Assembly: GCA_025738555.1 (NCBI GenBank)
Contig: JAOVFP010000004.1
Span: 6,448,001-6,512,000 of the forward strand
From: Cyathus striatus
Taxonomy: Eukaryota; Basidiomycota; Agaricomycetes; Agaricales; Nidulariaceae
Reading direction: 5' to 3'
DNA: 64,000 nt
Shown: positions 1 through 12,490 of the stretch, piece after piece
Position numbering within the stretch: position 1 is the first letter of the stretch
How the letters are laid out: each line of letters opens with the position of its first letter
Translations under genes and position numbers: made by a program
The notes under the pieces: generated by a model
Seen by the model: only the letters and a program-made list of their open reading frames with translations
Databases searched by the model: none
Told to the model about the DNA's origin: nothing

Positions 1-519
1 CAGCAGAGTACCGGAAGCATCTGAAGGCTAGAAATCCGAGGTAAACGATAGGGGTCTCGGTGTATGCGCTTGAACTTCGGACATTATGTCATTATGTCTA
101 TCTCCATAAATCAAAATCAAAGCATCATGCAATATCTACCTGACCTTCCAATTTTCTAATCTCCTAAGTGCTACGAGCGAATCTATGGCCCAGCGATCCC
201 CTCCCCCCCCGTAAACTTCCTGCTATTATTCAATTATTAATTAGGTTTGTGATCAAAACGTGTATCTGAAATTCCATATACATGAATCACATAGGTAAGT
301 TTAGCGTAGTCTAAGTCCGCTGTAGTGCCCCGTTTGTTGCGATTGTTCGCACTTCTTTCCAGGCGGATCAGTCACCATTCGGTATGGTTTACCGCTAATA
401 AAATTGAAGGCTCAATTACACCTGTGACTTCTCTTCGTGGATGGGAGTGTATTAACAATTGGATATGATTTGGGATTACATGTGCAGCAAGATCATATAG
501 TACACGAGCAGGATGTGTC
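1..519. other. intergenic, no gene seen
   Basis: No convincing coding stretch, RNA gene or repeat was recognised. The minus-strand Spt5-like gene ends at its right edge, so this is probably its 3' flank. Confidence 0.5.
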
Positions 520-3500
520 CTAAGAAACAAGGGCTAGATCCAGAGTTGGAACATCCAACTGCTTTCTCTCTCGATGCGCCCCCCTATATGGAATGATGGT
601 GGTTACTTCTCCTTTCAATATCCATACACAATAATCATTCTTCTTCTCCTGGAAGTTATCCAGGTTGATGATAATTACACGTTGGACAGCCCTATCGGGA
701 GGTACCGTCCACACGAACTCTGCTGGTATTTCAATGCAGTCATCCTTGTAAATAAGCTGGACTAGGAAACATTTCTTGTCCCTCAGTAGCTGTTTGAAGA
801 GACCTCTTTCATTTTCAAAGCGTCCATTTTCAAATCCAACGCTCGTCTCAGTTGGTATTGTGTCCATAATGATGACTGCTAGATTTTTTTGTTTCAAGGC
901 AGCGCCATCCGAATCGATCAAATGTTTCACCCAGTGATCTTTGTAGGCATTAATTAATCAAGTGATCATTTTTTTATGACGAAAATAATGATACATACCA
1001 TCAAATGCAGTTCTCCGTCTGGAAGTGCCTTCGCCAACGACGGCTGTTGTCATTGAAGCTGGGAGAGGAGTGGAAGCTTGCAAGGGGCAGGAAGATGGTA
1101 AGTTATCCGGAACTATGAAGATGTTAGATACAGCGGTACATTTGGGGCGAGTAACTAACTTCTATGAATGAAGCTCATTGATTCTGCTAGCACGGTATTT
1201 GAGGTTGAAGTAAGCTTATTATAATAGTGCATAAGCAAGCACTTCGGTAGTGAGCATAAAAGCACTCACAGAGGGTGTTCTCGAGCCAGGATTCCAAGCG
1301 GGTGTTAGGGATCCAATTCCAGAATTGTTCTCCCAATGGGGTGTTAAACAAATGCTCGGTGAAATATTGGAGATATGCGCAGGAATTTCAGTGAGGTCGT
1401 TAAGCGACTTAGGGCTATATCTGCAGCGTCGTCAGTCATTGAAGCCTTATCATATACACTGTGGTTACCCTGGAATATACACATTCTTCATCGGCACACG
1501 CACCAGGCTCCCGGAAACCATCAACTGAGCCGAAATTTCAATTTGGGCTATATTGCTCGCGCTAACATCCTTGAGTATCCCAAGCGTTCCCTTGAGTGCA
1601 CCAGCTCTTATCCTAATATATTTTCCATAATGATCCCGGTAAGGATCCATTTGCATCTTGTACGCTTCAGAGCCATAGGACTCAGTGTGACTTGCCAATA
1701 CGGTAGTATCACCTTGCCACTGAAAGGTTTTGCTTCTTTGCACTTCTCTGCAGAAATCTATGTCTGATGAACGAACTTCCCGATGTTCTCCCTACATAAC
1801 TTGTTAGCTAATATATCACTTTACAAGGATGGATTGATTTTAACCTTATGCAATGGAAATACAGTGATGGTAATAACTTCATCACCAATCTTTCCGCCAA
1901 GTGCCACATTGGTCACCATCCCAACAGATCCTTTATGCGCTCCAGATATAACCCTAACACCATCGCCGATTTTGAAGAATTTCTGAAGAAGGATCAATGG
2001 CTGTGAAAATGTATGTGAGGGAGAGTCGACAAGAACAAGTGACGCCTTTTCTCCTTCGATATCCTCTATGAATGCCAGATAGTTATCTCCTCCTTGAAGT
2101 GAAACCTTCACTTGGTCACCAATCTTAATACTTTCCGATAATGAAGTACGCCTCGATTGCGCCATGACCCATGCAGGAACCTGTTCACATTTATCAAATG
2201 CTCTGAGCTCTTCAATTGTCGGTATGGCTTCAACCTGATAGTAATCATCAGTGTCAAGTAATTTTTGTACAATGAATCCATTGGGGGTATAGTGTGCGGC
2301 TTGGAAGATATAACCTTTGACAATTTTTTTTTCGACATCCTCGTAGTCAATGGTAAAGTCATCCGAGCTTGTCTTTTGGGCACGATCAGCGTCAAATAGT
2401 TCGCATGGCGGAGGATTCATTGCTTTTGATGACTCTGTAGTCCGCTTTCGTTTGGAGGACTTCGTGTATATGGTTCTAGGTATGTGAACCACGTTGACTT
2501 GAAGGGAGCGATCACAAACGTCAGTTATAAACGCGAGGTCATAGCGGTATGACCCTTTAAGTCGCACCCAAGAGTACTGAGTGGGTATATATATTGATCC
2601 TACTTGAGTGCAGGAATCCCAGCACGTAGTCGGAGCCGGTTTAATATGACGATCGTAGGCGTCGCTGTAGATAGCGGCACACTTCTGAACTGCCTCTAGG
2701 CTACAACCCTCGACATATACATGACCTGGGACAATATTTGAAGTGAATGCACTGCGAATGTGAGCTGGACCTGCATGGGTTGTGAGCATTTCCACTATGA
2801 TTTCCTCTTTTCCGTCCTATAGAAAAGGGTTAAGAATTTTTATTTATTGGAAGGATTGTACAATATACTACTAACCTTAACCGGAATGTCGAAAATGTTA
2901 GATATTCAGGGTTGCACAGCTTCTTTGACAGCTGTCACTTGTCACCTGTCATACTTGACAGTTCTGTGATTGACAGATCCTTGATTGACAGATATGTGAT
3001 TGACAGATTGACAGCTGTCAGTTACCTTAGTTACATGGACTTTGGCTGGGACTTTGGTAGACACCCTCAGTATATATACACTCTGTAACTTGGTAGTAGT
3101 TAATAAGCTTTCCTCCCCATCTGTGTCTGTGTTAGTGTTTGTGTCTGAGTTCTTGCACCTTTACCACCCTCTCTTTGCTCCATTATCTCACCCTATTCTC
3201 TCATTCACTCCTCTCTATTCTTGTTACTTCTCACAGAAAAGTGGCCAGTCCCCAGGTCCTCGATCTCTACGAGGGATATTATGCTTATTAATCATAAGAA
3301 CGGGATCGACTCCCGAATAACCATCCAATCGCTCGTTCCTTTCGACATATCTGGTTACCAAGTGGTTAAAGAAGTCGTAGTTGGCTTCAACGGCGTGCGT
3401 TAACGACAACCGTGCCATCGGGATGTTGGTATCTTCATCATCGGTGATGTCTTCAATGAAATTGTCTGCACCAAGAGATATAAGACGGAATATATGTAAA

Positions 3501-3605
3501 CATTTAAACACCACCGTACGTACCGATAGAGCCATCATCATCATCATCATCCTCAGAGCCGGATCCTACTGCAGCTTCCAAATCCAAGAACGACTTGAAC
3601 GGCAT
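520..3605 (-). CDS. Spt5-like KOW-domain protein, TE-associated, interrupted
   Basis: This is read as one multi-exon gene on the minus strand. The first exon starts at 3605 with MPFKSFLDLE followed by an acidic D-rich run. The next exon (about 3490-3232) ends in GPGDWPLF, and a later exon (about 2815-1821) contains KDGKEEIIVEML followed by an NGN-like stretch ending in IVPGHVYVEG. KOW-like segments follow: FKIGDGVRVISGAHKGSVG near 1960 and YGKYIRIRAGALKGTLG near 1610. The tail (1330-1250) has a T-P-x-W-N-P-G-S-R-T-P motif, and a last exon at 930-520 completes it. NGN plus repeated KOW domains are the Spt5 transcription-elongation architecture. Short Spt5-like genes of this kind are, as I recall, common in agaricomycete transposons rather than being the housekeeping SPT5. 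A roughly 330 bp TGACAG-rich insertion lies between the first two parts, so the gene may be broken. Exon joins are approximate. Confidence 0.6.
2914..3025. repeat. TGACAG/CTGTCA repeat cluster
   Basis: The hexamer TGACAG or its complement CTGTCA occurs about ten times in roughly 110 bp, in both orientations, often as GATTGACAGAT. It lies in the intron-like gap of the Spt5-like gene. On its right side a pyrimidine-rich stretch contains TATATATACAC (about 3070), suggesting an inserted element of roughly 2.9-3.23 kb. Confidence 0.7.
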
Positions 3606-3629
3606 ACTAAGTAGTGTTCGTCATTGCGT

Positions 3630-3865
3630 TCAGTAGGAGCTCACCTCTATCTTAGCTTTTTTCGTTGTAGTCAGCTGAAAGAATATCATTCAGCTATTAA
3701 GATACTCATATAAATGGATCCTTTCACCTTCGCCTTCACGTTTTTACTTTTTGACTTCCTAGGCCGCGAGATTGGTATTTCATCATCAGGGTCATTGAAC
3801 CACTGTATTTCGCTAGCGTCCTTCAATGTGCCGTCGGGGTTTTGAGCACAATTTTCCGAATTCAT
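3630..3865 (-). CDS. small acidic/basic protein or 5' exon of the Spt5-like gene
   Basis: ATG at 3865 opens MNSENCAQNPDGTLKDASE, then a stretch with QWFNDPDDEIPISRP and a K-rich end (KSKSKNVKAK). An intron of about 50 bp (GTGAAAGG...CTTTCAG) leads to LTTTKKAKIE and a stop at 3630-3632. The pattern of DASEI-x-W/F-F-N-D-P-D-D followed by a lysine-rich tail is familiar from small basidiomycete proteins that precede transposon genes. It lies only 25 bp upstream of the Spt5-like start, so it may be a 5' exon of that gene. No function can be assigned. Confidence 0.4.
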
Positions 3866-3988
3866 ATTATACTAATTGTAGGTAAACTCTACGGGTATTC
3901 TAACTATGGCTTAGCTTCACGTATCTAAGTGACGGAGGGGACAGAGAGGAAAGATTCGAACGACGCATTCGTCGTGCCTTTTATTACA

Positions 3989-4141
3989 GGGCCTCATGTT
4001 AGGGCAGGCTGTAATTACACGTGACCTGAGGTTTGCATACTATTATAGTAAGTTCGCTACTAATAGTAGTAGTAGTTCATACTAGTACTTAGATCTACGA
4101 TGGGATCATGTGACATAATGACCTGCCCTAACATGAGGCCC
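3989..4141. mobile_element. MITE-like 153-bp inverted-repeat element
   Basis: A perfect 20-bp inverted repeat, GGGCCTCATGTTAGGGCAGG, sits at 3989-4008 and its complement at 4122-4141. The similarity continues imperfectly for another 15-20 bp inward (both arms carry a GTCACGTG/CATGTGAC-like segment). The spacer is about 113 bp, so the whole can fold as a hairpin. The arms look like terminal inverted repeats of a small non-autonomous DNA element. No clean target duplication is visible (TACA on the left, TACC on the right). Confidence 0.6.
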
Positions 4142-4299
4142 TACCCCAAAGCTATCGCGACACCAATATTGCTCTCTTTCCTTCTTACCCACCTGTCCTG
4201 CTGCACTCTGCCTCTGCTTCTGCCTGCCAATCACTCGCCCGTGTTGCTAACACCATCTTACAGGTTCTCCAATTATAATCCGGTCTCCTTCAAACTCCC

Positions 4300-5910
4300 C
4301 TCGCACGGTGCGTCAAAATCCAATGATGGATGTAAATGTAGATGCGGAGGCTGTTGCTGGGGTCAAGATTGTGGATGGGGCTCGAGGGGTTGAGGGTACA
4401 GCTGGAGACGTGAAGAATGGCATGGGCAGGAGGAAGAAGAGAATGAACCATTGGGCAATACGGATGGTGGGTCTCGGCCGATTTTTCGTCGGGGGAGGGT
4501 ACGGGTTTCGTTTATTTTAACATATCGTTTCTCATCGTCATAGGTTTCGAGTCGAGATCGCGGATGGTGAACTTGGTGCCAAGAAAGGTGAGTTGCTTAT
4601 GCCCGTGCATGCACTCTTTGCTGACTGTTACTGGTCCTTCTCGATACTCTCCCACTCCCCTACCTTCCTTAACATCACCTTCGATGTGTTTGCCAAGTCG
4701 TCACTCATAACGCCAGCCACAGATGCCTAGCTGTTATAGGCTCCAGCAATGGCTCGATTTCGGAAATGCCGGGAGTTGGACTCTGGCTAGGGAAGGGGAT
4801 TGGCAAGGAGAGGACCATGGATGTCGATCGTGGCGTGGAGAAGGGTGGGGTAGCCTCAGATGAGCTGGAGCGTGTTTACGCGTAAGGATTCGCTGGGTGT
4901 CAGCCAGTTGCCAAGGGAAGAGGAAGAGGAGGAGGCTGAAGCGGAGATTTCGTGATCGAATATGCTTACGGTGGCCTCGTCGCCGCATGCCCACCCACCA
5001 ATACCTATTGAAGAGCTTCCTGTGTCTGGTGATGGTGACGTCGAGATGGACGAGCCCGACATTCGGCTCATGCATTCGATCCATGGGCTTGGAGAGGAGA
5101 GACACCCATCTCCGCTTCCTGTACACGAAGAGCATTCTCCTCTTTTGTCTATTGCATCGTTGCCGACTCCTCTACCCACCGCACTCCACCTCGCCTATGC
5201 CGATCTCTCCTCTTTCCCCAAGCCCTTAGCCCACGGGAGACTTTCCATTCGGTAATAACACCCAGGCTCTGTCGCACATCGTTCCCCGTTGCCGACTTCA
5301 CGGTTCCCCGAGACCACCAGCATTGTCACCTATATCCACAATACCGTCATTGCCGATGGTATGAAGGACAGGATGAGTGTCTGCCTTCACCTGATGTAGC
5401 CGTTCGGTCACCTTCTCATGGGCCTCTTGCCTCTGCTCCGCCTATCTTCTCTTTCGCTCTCCATTCCGCTATCATCTCCTCTCGTGCCCCTATCCGATAT
5501 GCCACAAGAGGCATCCATTCCGGAAGATACTTCTCCCTCATCGCCATCGTCTCCGCTTCAATCAGCCTTCGCTCCCGAAGTCAAGTTGATCCTCAAGGAC
5601 TTTGCACTGCAGAAGAAGAAGCGGGAAGAGGAGGTTACTCATACTAGCATTCAGACACTCCGCCACTCACATACGAGATTACACGTGAGGCCAAGGTGGG
5701 GCTGGTTTTGCCGTTGATCCCTCGCCTTTACCGAGCAACACTCCACCCTCTGTACCTGTTGACCTGCCTCTGCCTTTCGATCCGCCTCCGCACAAGCTTC
5801 AGCATCAGGAGCAACAAAACAAAATCCCCGTCTTGTGTCTACATCTAGAACCATCTCCCATTTCTCCGCTGTATCCAGGGGCTCAGCGTCTTCTGCAGCC
5901 AAGTCCTGCC
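4300..5910 (+). pseudogene. decayed gene fragment with K-L-x-LKDFALQKKK motif
   Basis: The plus strand has protein-like composition in shifting frames: an MMDVNVDAEAVAG segment (4323), an E-rich run (about 4915), PHAHPPIPIEELPVSGDGD with VEMDEPDI (4980-5060), and PEVKLILKDFALQKKKREEE (about 5572-5631). The last motif resembles, from memory, a conserved K-x-SLKDFALRKKKQREE tail in basidiomycete SET-domain proteins of the Set3 type, but no SET domain is visible. Frames break repeatedly, so this is either a pseudogene or a captured gene piece. The identification is weak. Confidence 0.3.
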
Positions 5911-5959
5911 AGTGGAATGGTTGAATTAGTGGGTTCGGCGATGTGTTTGGTGGTATTTT

Positions 5960-7180
5960 GAGCGTTATTGGGTGGATGTTTGGTGTGTTTATTCTCTAGG
6001 TTTTGTCTTTGAGTCGTGGGGGGAAGAAGGAATTATTGAGACATTACTAGATTTCATGAGTAATTATTCCGCCAAATAAATCTTCTGTGAGTTACTTTGT
6101 GGATTGAATATAGCTAGTGAGGCCCTTTAGTATGGCCACTCAGTCTTGGAACACACTGAGCAACCTCCGTTTCACTAACCATCCCCATAAGCTTTGTGTG
6201 TGCTATGAATACTGTATATCGAAGTGTCTTGATCGACTTGTGTATACACAACCACACCCACATCTCTTCAGTATCTTATATATAGTAACGAATATGAATT
6301 GATATGTAGACGCTGCATTCAGTGATCACGAAGACGCTTGAATTAGTAGGCCACGTAGGAAACAACGATGTGATTCGAAAATCAGTCGAATCAGTACTCC
6401 ATGTAGTGCTGCCGCAGAGTGTAATAAAGTGACAGTGAAGCGAAAGTTTATGTCAGTGACATGCTTCACAGTTGGCAGTGTGCTGTGAAGCACTGTGATT
6501 CTGAAGTGACGGCGCTCAGAAGTAATTACTTATCTAATTATTAAGGGACAGAATAAACGCTCTGAAGCTCCGGTGAGCGGAAACAAACAAGTGCTTTGAA
6601 ATGCAACAGCGGGATCTTCACAGTCGATTCACAGTGCATCACAAGGACTGCGACGCACTGTGTAGTATGACTGAGTTTGAAATCTTGCAGTGCAATTACG
6701 GTCCCCGCACGGTCACTGCGCTGTGGCGGCAGCACAACCCCATGTGCTATTTGATGCATGCAAAGTCGTTATTAGAACATTTCATAAGTCTACCAATAAC
6801 ACATCAGTACAGATATTCCTGATTTACGACTCTCGCACCGCACCTATCCATCCCGTTGATCCTGCGTATGGTAATAGACATATGGCCTGTCGGCTCGTTC
6901 ACCAAATGGCAAATACTCCGGTTAGCAGTTAGTGCGTGTTTTATTTACGGGGCTACTAAAAAGGTGTTGGATCGAAGTTGATGCATGAGGGGATACTATG
7001 TAATTCATACACATGGCTAGTACGGTCTTCCTTTTATTTGTCAATCAAGTAGTGTTCAGATGTTGGCTTTGTGATTATTCTACTTTAGGAATATTTTACT
7101 GATAGATGAAATCACCTTTGCGAGGAGGTGCGACAATCGGTGATCCTTCAGGACCTTTTCCCGTATAAATGCATGCACGG
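5960..7180. other. intergenic with CACTGTGA-type palindromic motifs
   Basis: No supported gene. Between about 6420 and 6740 the motifs CACAGT/ACTGTG and GTGACAGTG recur in both orientations, including GCTGTGAAGCACTGTG near 6480. This looks like a remnant of a small DNA element. The rest is unremarkable, and the right edge is the 5' flank of the WD40 gene. Confidence 0.4.
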
Positions 7181-7203
7181 ATTTGGTAGAACATACTGCA
7201 ATC

Positions 7204-8749
7204 ATGGATCCCATCTATGTGAAAGCTTGGTCTCGCAGAGGTGATACCAATGGTTCGATCAATGTCGTGTCATTCTCACCAGCAGGCGACTTTCTGGCGA
7301 GCGGAGGCGAGGACGGTATCATCATTATCTATGCTGTCTACACGGGGGCTATTTTGCATTGCATTCCCGTTCACTCCTCCATACTGTCCCTTAAGTGGGA
7401 TCTATCAAGGAAGAACAGAATCTTCTGCGGGTGCACAAACGGAGTATGCATCATCGATAACTTCAAGGTATGTGTCTGATCTTTTTACTTTGAAAATTAC
7501 TAATTTAATGGTGTTTACTAGACTGGGATAACTAGGGTGTTAACAGGAACTCAGGATGCCCCAGCCTATGCTCTTGGTGTTGCTACGTCTGGCCAACAGC
7601 TTGCCCTCGCAATTGGAAATAAGGTCCATATTGCGCAGAAGCTTGCCGCCGGTATGCTTTCTGAAAATCTTATCCGTTTGGATATATTCTAATTATCGAA
7701 AGGAAACTTTGCTACTTCCAACATCCTACCGGATCCTGACTCTCTCCACCCTGAGGAGTCTGGAAATAGTGTTCAAGCTTGTTCATTAGACTACCATTTG
7801 AGTGATGCGAGACTTCTCGTAGCATACCAGTATCATGGCGTCATGTAAGTTCATTTTAGTTATATAGTATCGACTCCTTTGCAATAACTTTTCTTTATAC
7901 AGCTGCTGGTCCCCTGACGAAAACATTCAATTATGGAAGATCATTTCCCCGTTTAAGAAACTGTAAGCTTAGATCCTATTAATTACAATGTTATCAATCA
8001 TCATAATCTACAGCGGATGTGCCTCTTTATCGCTAAATGCAAAACACCTTCTCGTCTCGGACTTCGAGGGGGGTATGACTACATACTCGCTCGATACGCT
8101 CCAAAGCGCGACCGAAGTTCTTTATTTTAACGTTGATACAGGACAAGCTCACGATGAGCCGCTCGGTACAACATTGTTAAACGATGGGTCCCATGCGTGT
8201 GGTAGTTTGCTCGGTCGGCTTACAATCTGGAGCATCAAACGCACTGCCGTGTCTCAAGTCTTAGAAATTGATCGTAAGTATAATCGGATATCTTGTTATT
8301 GCATTCACCTTACATTGCCTATTTAGAGGCGCCAGTGAAGGCTGTAGCGGTATTTCATGTCTCTGAGTATTTTGGCTTGCCGTTGACAATCACGATGTAG
8401 AACCTTCACCCCCGAGGAAGCCCTAATGATCTGTTCGCTGCCGCAACCACCGGGCCGAAGCCGCAGATCAAGGTGTGGGTAGCGAGAACGGGTACGTTAT
8501 TTATAACTACTAATCAGACGCACACTGAAATTTGAACCAAAATCATTCAGAGCAATCGTCTAGTACTCATATTCAGACCGCTCAGGAAAAGTGGAAGGTA
8601 AATATTCTAGTATTTCTTAACATGCATGCTCATTTCAAATCTTGCACAAGAACATGTGCGAAGAAGACAGTCTAGCCTTCAAGACCGCTCAATTCGCTAT
8701 GGCCATATTAGGTCTTTTTGTATTTTCATGGCTTGCTAATCATGTTTGA
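7204..8749 (+). CDS. WD40-repeat protein with C-terminal membrane anchor
   Basis: This is an intact multi-exon gene of about 350 residues. The first in-frame ATG is at 7204 (MDPIYVKAWSRRGDTNGSI). Early blades read VVSFSPAGDFLASGGEDG and LKWDLSRKNRIFCGCTNG; a later one ends CWSPDENIQLWKI, and the series closes with LFAAATTGPKPQIKVWVAR. Seven short GT-AG introns (50-70 bp) join without breaking the frame: for example exon 1 ends at 7467 and exon 2 starts at 7522, and a 50-bp intron precedes NLHPRGSPNDLFAAA. The last exon encodes a hydrophobic segment, FAMAILGLFVFSWLANHV, then TGA at 8747-8749, a typical single-span tail anchor. WD40 proteins are scaffolds; the partner here is unknown. Small tail-anchored WD40 genes of this type are multicopy in agaricomycetes, as far as I recall. 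No decay is seen. Confidence 0.85.
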
Positions 8750-9211
8750 AACTATGTCACTAAATGTTGTATTTTATTTGTGACTAAATACATTGAGTCT
8801 TTTGGCGTTGATGACTTACTGTAAGGAATTTCATTTGTCAGATTAGTCGTCGGATTCAGAGTGATGGAAAGGTGATGGCTATTCGCCAATTTGGAAAAAC
8901 AACAGATGGTCGAAAATAGATAAATTATTGAATCATGCGGACACTGACGAGATTTCCTTTTGCATAAATGTAACCCATGTAGTTGGCTTTGAGTTCTAAG
9001 TCTTTTCACCAGTCGTCGCTGGTAATGATTGTAAAAAATCATTAGCATCGCATGTGCTGCACGGACTTGCATGCGGCTGTGAGATTCTCCTTGGTCACAT
9101 ATTATATTGACCTCATTGACATCATACCACATTCACATACTTAAGATACCCGCTTCGAAAAATCTATCTCACCAATATAAAATCAGTCTGAAAGTGCCTG
9201 TCTTCAGCTAA
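8750..9211. other. intergenic, 5' flank of the Tnp2 gene
   Basis: No coding sequence. Contains CACCAATATAAAATCAGTC near 9170, a possible TATA-type promoter about 35 bp before the transposase ATG. Confidence 0.4.
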
Positions 9212-11760
9212 ATGCCGATGGCTCCATCAAATACCTTTCCTAAACTTTGTCAATGCAACATCTGCTCGATACATACAGTATTAGATTCCGAATCAATGGA
9301 AAGGATACCAGGACTAATGTTAAAGCGTGGCCCTTGGTTGAAGCATCAGAAGGACTACAGCAAGCGCCAAAAGCAAAATCTACAGCAAGAATTTCGAGAG
9401 CGATTCAGTGACGCTGTGATGAATGCTACTGTTGAACTAGCGAGACCTACTGTGCCCGGGAATCCTTTATTTTCATCCGGGGGGGGAGATATGGATATAG
9501 ACATAGATACTCGTCCATCAGGTATGCTTCAAGTTACATAAATTAATTTGATATCTTATCTTTTGATACATGTAGCCCCACTTGGAAACATCAGTCAACT
9601 TTTCCAGCCTTCTGGCGAAGGCACTTCGGATATCGATGTTGCTGAAGGACCGAGGGGCCATCGCAACCTTGATTTTCTTCCCACTCGAGAACAAACCCAT
9701 GAGTTACCAGTTGTATAAATATTTACATCGTCTTCAATCAACCAACAGGGGCCAACACGCTAGCCACGATTTGCACTTATCAACAAGAATTCTTGCGTCA
9801 GAAGGATAATTTCGTCGTTCCAACTATAGTATTCGAAGAAGAAGATCGTGAACATTCTGAGGATGTCATTCCGGAAATTTTCTGCAGAAGGAATCTAACG
9901 CTTAGTCGTTATAAGGTCTGGATTACTGAAGCAGTAGCATTCCTTGGCCAGAATGCTTATCCAGGAGATAATGAACTCGAATCCACGAAGTTACAGACTA
10001 TTGGAGACATGCAAAGTCACCTGAGGAGTTTAGATGATACCATACGAACAACTTGGAAGCTCTGGTGCGCAGTGAATAATGGGGAGCACTTGCCGATCCC
10101 AGAAGTTATTGATTGTTGTGAGATATTTCCTAAAGCTATCGTATATTCGTAAACTTAATTAAACTAAGCACGCTTTCACCGCCATTGGTCTCGGATGGAA
10201 GCCTTGCCTGGACCTCTATTAGCATGCTTAGCGACGCCGGTCATTCTTCATCTCTTATCAGGACTAGCACGCCCGGGTAGCAACTTCCTTCTCTCCGCTT
10301 TGCAAATAATAGTCACAAGCTCTTGTGTCACTTACGTCAGTAAACTTGGTATTTGGACTAAGATAGAGGATCCTTTAGGAGTTCTCGGTGGGGCCTCTAG
10401 TTTTCCGGTGGATATACGTACAGCAATGCAAGAATTTGACCTAAATCCTGATGTGGTCGAATATGCATGCTGTCCTAGATGCTATGCTTTGTATGTACCA
10501 TCGGGTTTGGGAGTGAATAAGTATCCAAAAACTTGTACATTTCAAGCATTTCCTGAGGAGGATCTTTGTGGGGAAGAGATAACGCGCAGCAAGGAGCGCA
10601 GCACATCGCCTGTGCCAATCATGCCTTTCGGGTATCAGCCTATGGAATCTTGGCTAGCCCGAATCCTTTCGAGGCCGGGATATATCGAGAAGATGAAAAA
10701 TATACCAGATGTTTATGGCGATCCCCCACCTATCCGAAAAGATGTATTCGATAGCACTGCGTATCGCTCGTTTTTAGGTCCCGATGGAAAACATTTCTTC
10801 GATAGCCCTGAGGGCGAGTTGCGTCTTAGTTTCTCACTCAACATCGACTGGTTCAATCCGTTTGGACGAAAGCAAGCAGGAAAACATAGCTCAGTTGGTG
10901 GAATCTATATGGTTTGCATGAATCTGCCAATTCATATGCGATACCGGATAGAAAATGTTTATCTTGTTGGTATTATTCCAGGCCCGAACGAACTGGACTT
11001 TGATGCGATAAATCATATTCTTCGTCCTCTAGTCCAATCGTTACTACGACTGTGGAATCCTGGTGTACAGTTTAAATGGCCGGCTTCACATCATTATGCA
11101 TATCTTGTCCGTTGCGCCTTACTTGCCATGGTATCAGACATTCCTGCTTTGTGTAAGATATCTGGCTTTGTGTCCCACACGGCAAACCTATTTTGTTCCT
11201 TTTGCAAATTACATCGAAAAGACATCGGAAATTTGGATCTTGACACCTGGGAACGTCGGACGTTAGAGGAACACTTGGCAGCTGCTCAAAAATATCGAGA
11301 CTCTCCTAGCCGTGAAACATGTCTGCTGGAGTTACAAGCATCAGGAATCCGGTGGTCTGAACTTCTACGTTTGCCGTATTGGGACCCAACTCGATACGCT
11401 GTTCTGGATTCTATGCATAATCTGTTCCTTGGAATCCTCCAGAACCATTGTCGCGTTGCATGGGGAATGGACAACAGTGTTGCTCCAAGTAAGCGTATGG
11501 GTCTGCATTCTCCTGATAAACAAAAAGAAGAGATCAGCAAGGTTCTTCGTGGTATACAAATGCTTTCTAAAACAACTATTCTTGAACCTCGAAAAACTTA
11601 CATTGCTGCTTTTGTTCGCGATGTCGTTTAAGATTAAGATAATCTAAGGTGCTAACAGGAATCGACTTTGTTCGTGTTACAACACCTGAGTGTCAGGAAA
11701 TATTTAGCGAGGATATTCTTGGAAATTTAATGGGTGATCTTGTACAGCAGGAGCTGTATG
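9212..11760 (+). pseudogene. Tnp2-type (Transposase_21) transposase, N-terminal part
   Basis: ATG at 9212 starts MPMAPSNTFPKLCQCNICS, a short Cys cluster. Further exons run to 10152, and a large exon from about 10188 to 11625 follows an intron whose join reads DCSRFHRHWSRMEALPGP. The large exon has a CCPRCYALY zinc-binding motif, the domain FSLNIDWFNPFGRKQAGKHS, and DSMHNLFLGILQNH, all diagnostic of the Tnp2/Transposase_21 family (CACTA-like DNA transposons). A short intron at about 11626-11660 leads to GIDFVRVTTPECQEIF and then to an AT-rich insertion. The protein continues at 12,946 and again at 20,776, so the gene is split by two insertions. It would cut and paste its own element; as found it cannot be made intact. 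Confidence 0.85.
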
Positions 11761-11954
11761 AATTGTATGAAACTTGGTATGAAGGGTAATGTACAGCAAA
11801 GGCTGTATATAATGACAAGTATAATGAAAGGGGTATAGTACACACTATAGACTTAATGCTATATTTGATGTGTATATTGTTAATATCAATGCTTAACTTG
11901 CTTAGGACTGGACCTATGACTGAAGTATACAATGATAAACTGTTCTCTGCTTCT

Positions 11955-12068
11955 GATACTGATACTGATACTGATACTGTACTAAACTGTTACTATGGCT
12001 GTTACTTTGACTGTGACTGTGACTGTGACTGTGACTGCTTCGGTTTCTGTGACTGTTACTGTTACTGA
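11955..12068. repeat. TGATAC / TGTGAC microsatellite
   Basis: Tandem CTGATA units pass into tandem TGTGAC units and then degenerate TGTTAC units, all inside the AT-rich insertion. Confidence 0.8.
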
Positions 12069-12490
12069 CTGAACTGGCTGTACTGATAAAACTGTACTAA
12101 TTACTGATGACTAATGACAAATGGGTGAGACTACTGGGGGTGGGTAGCTATCTATCTACTGCCAAACTGCCCTCCTTATATACCTTTTCCCAACCTGCTT
12201 AGTAATCCAATTCCCACTCTACCATCCTACATTGTTCTCCAAAACGAGTAGTGTGCAAGTGTAGATTTTAGATCTGAGGCTGTACAGGACAATGGTATTT
12301 GAGGGTTAGTCAGCAGAGAACAATAGCTTATGTTAGAACAATGTGTAATGAATTACATTGTTCTAAATAAAGAGCTACATTGTTCTGGGCAAGAACAATA
12401 GGAGTCCATTTATATAACAATGGAGCAGTGAACAATAGATACCTATCTGCCATTGTGTAAACAATGGCAGTGAAAAACAATGGGTAAAGA

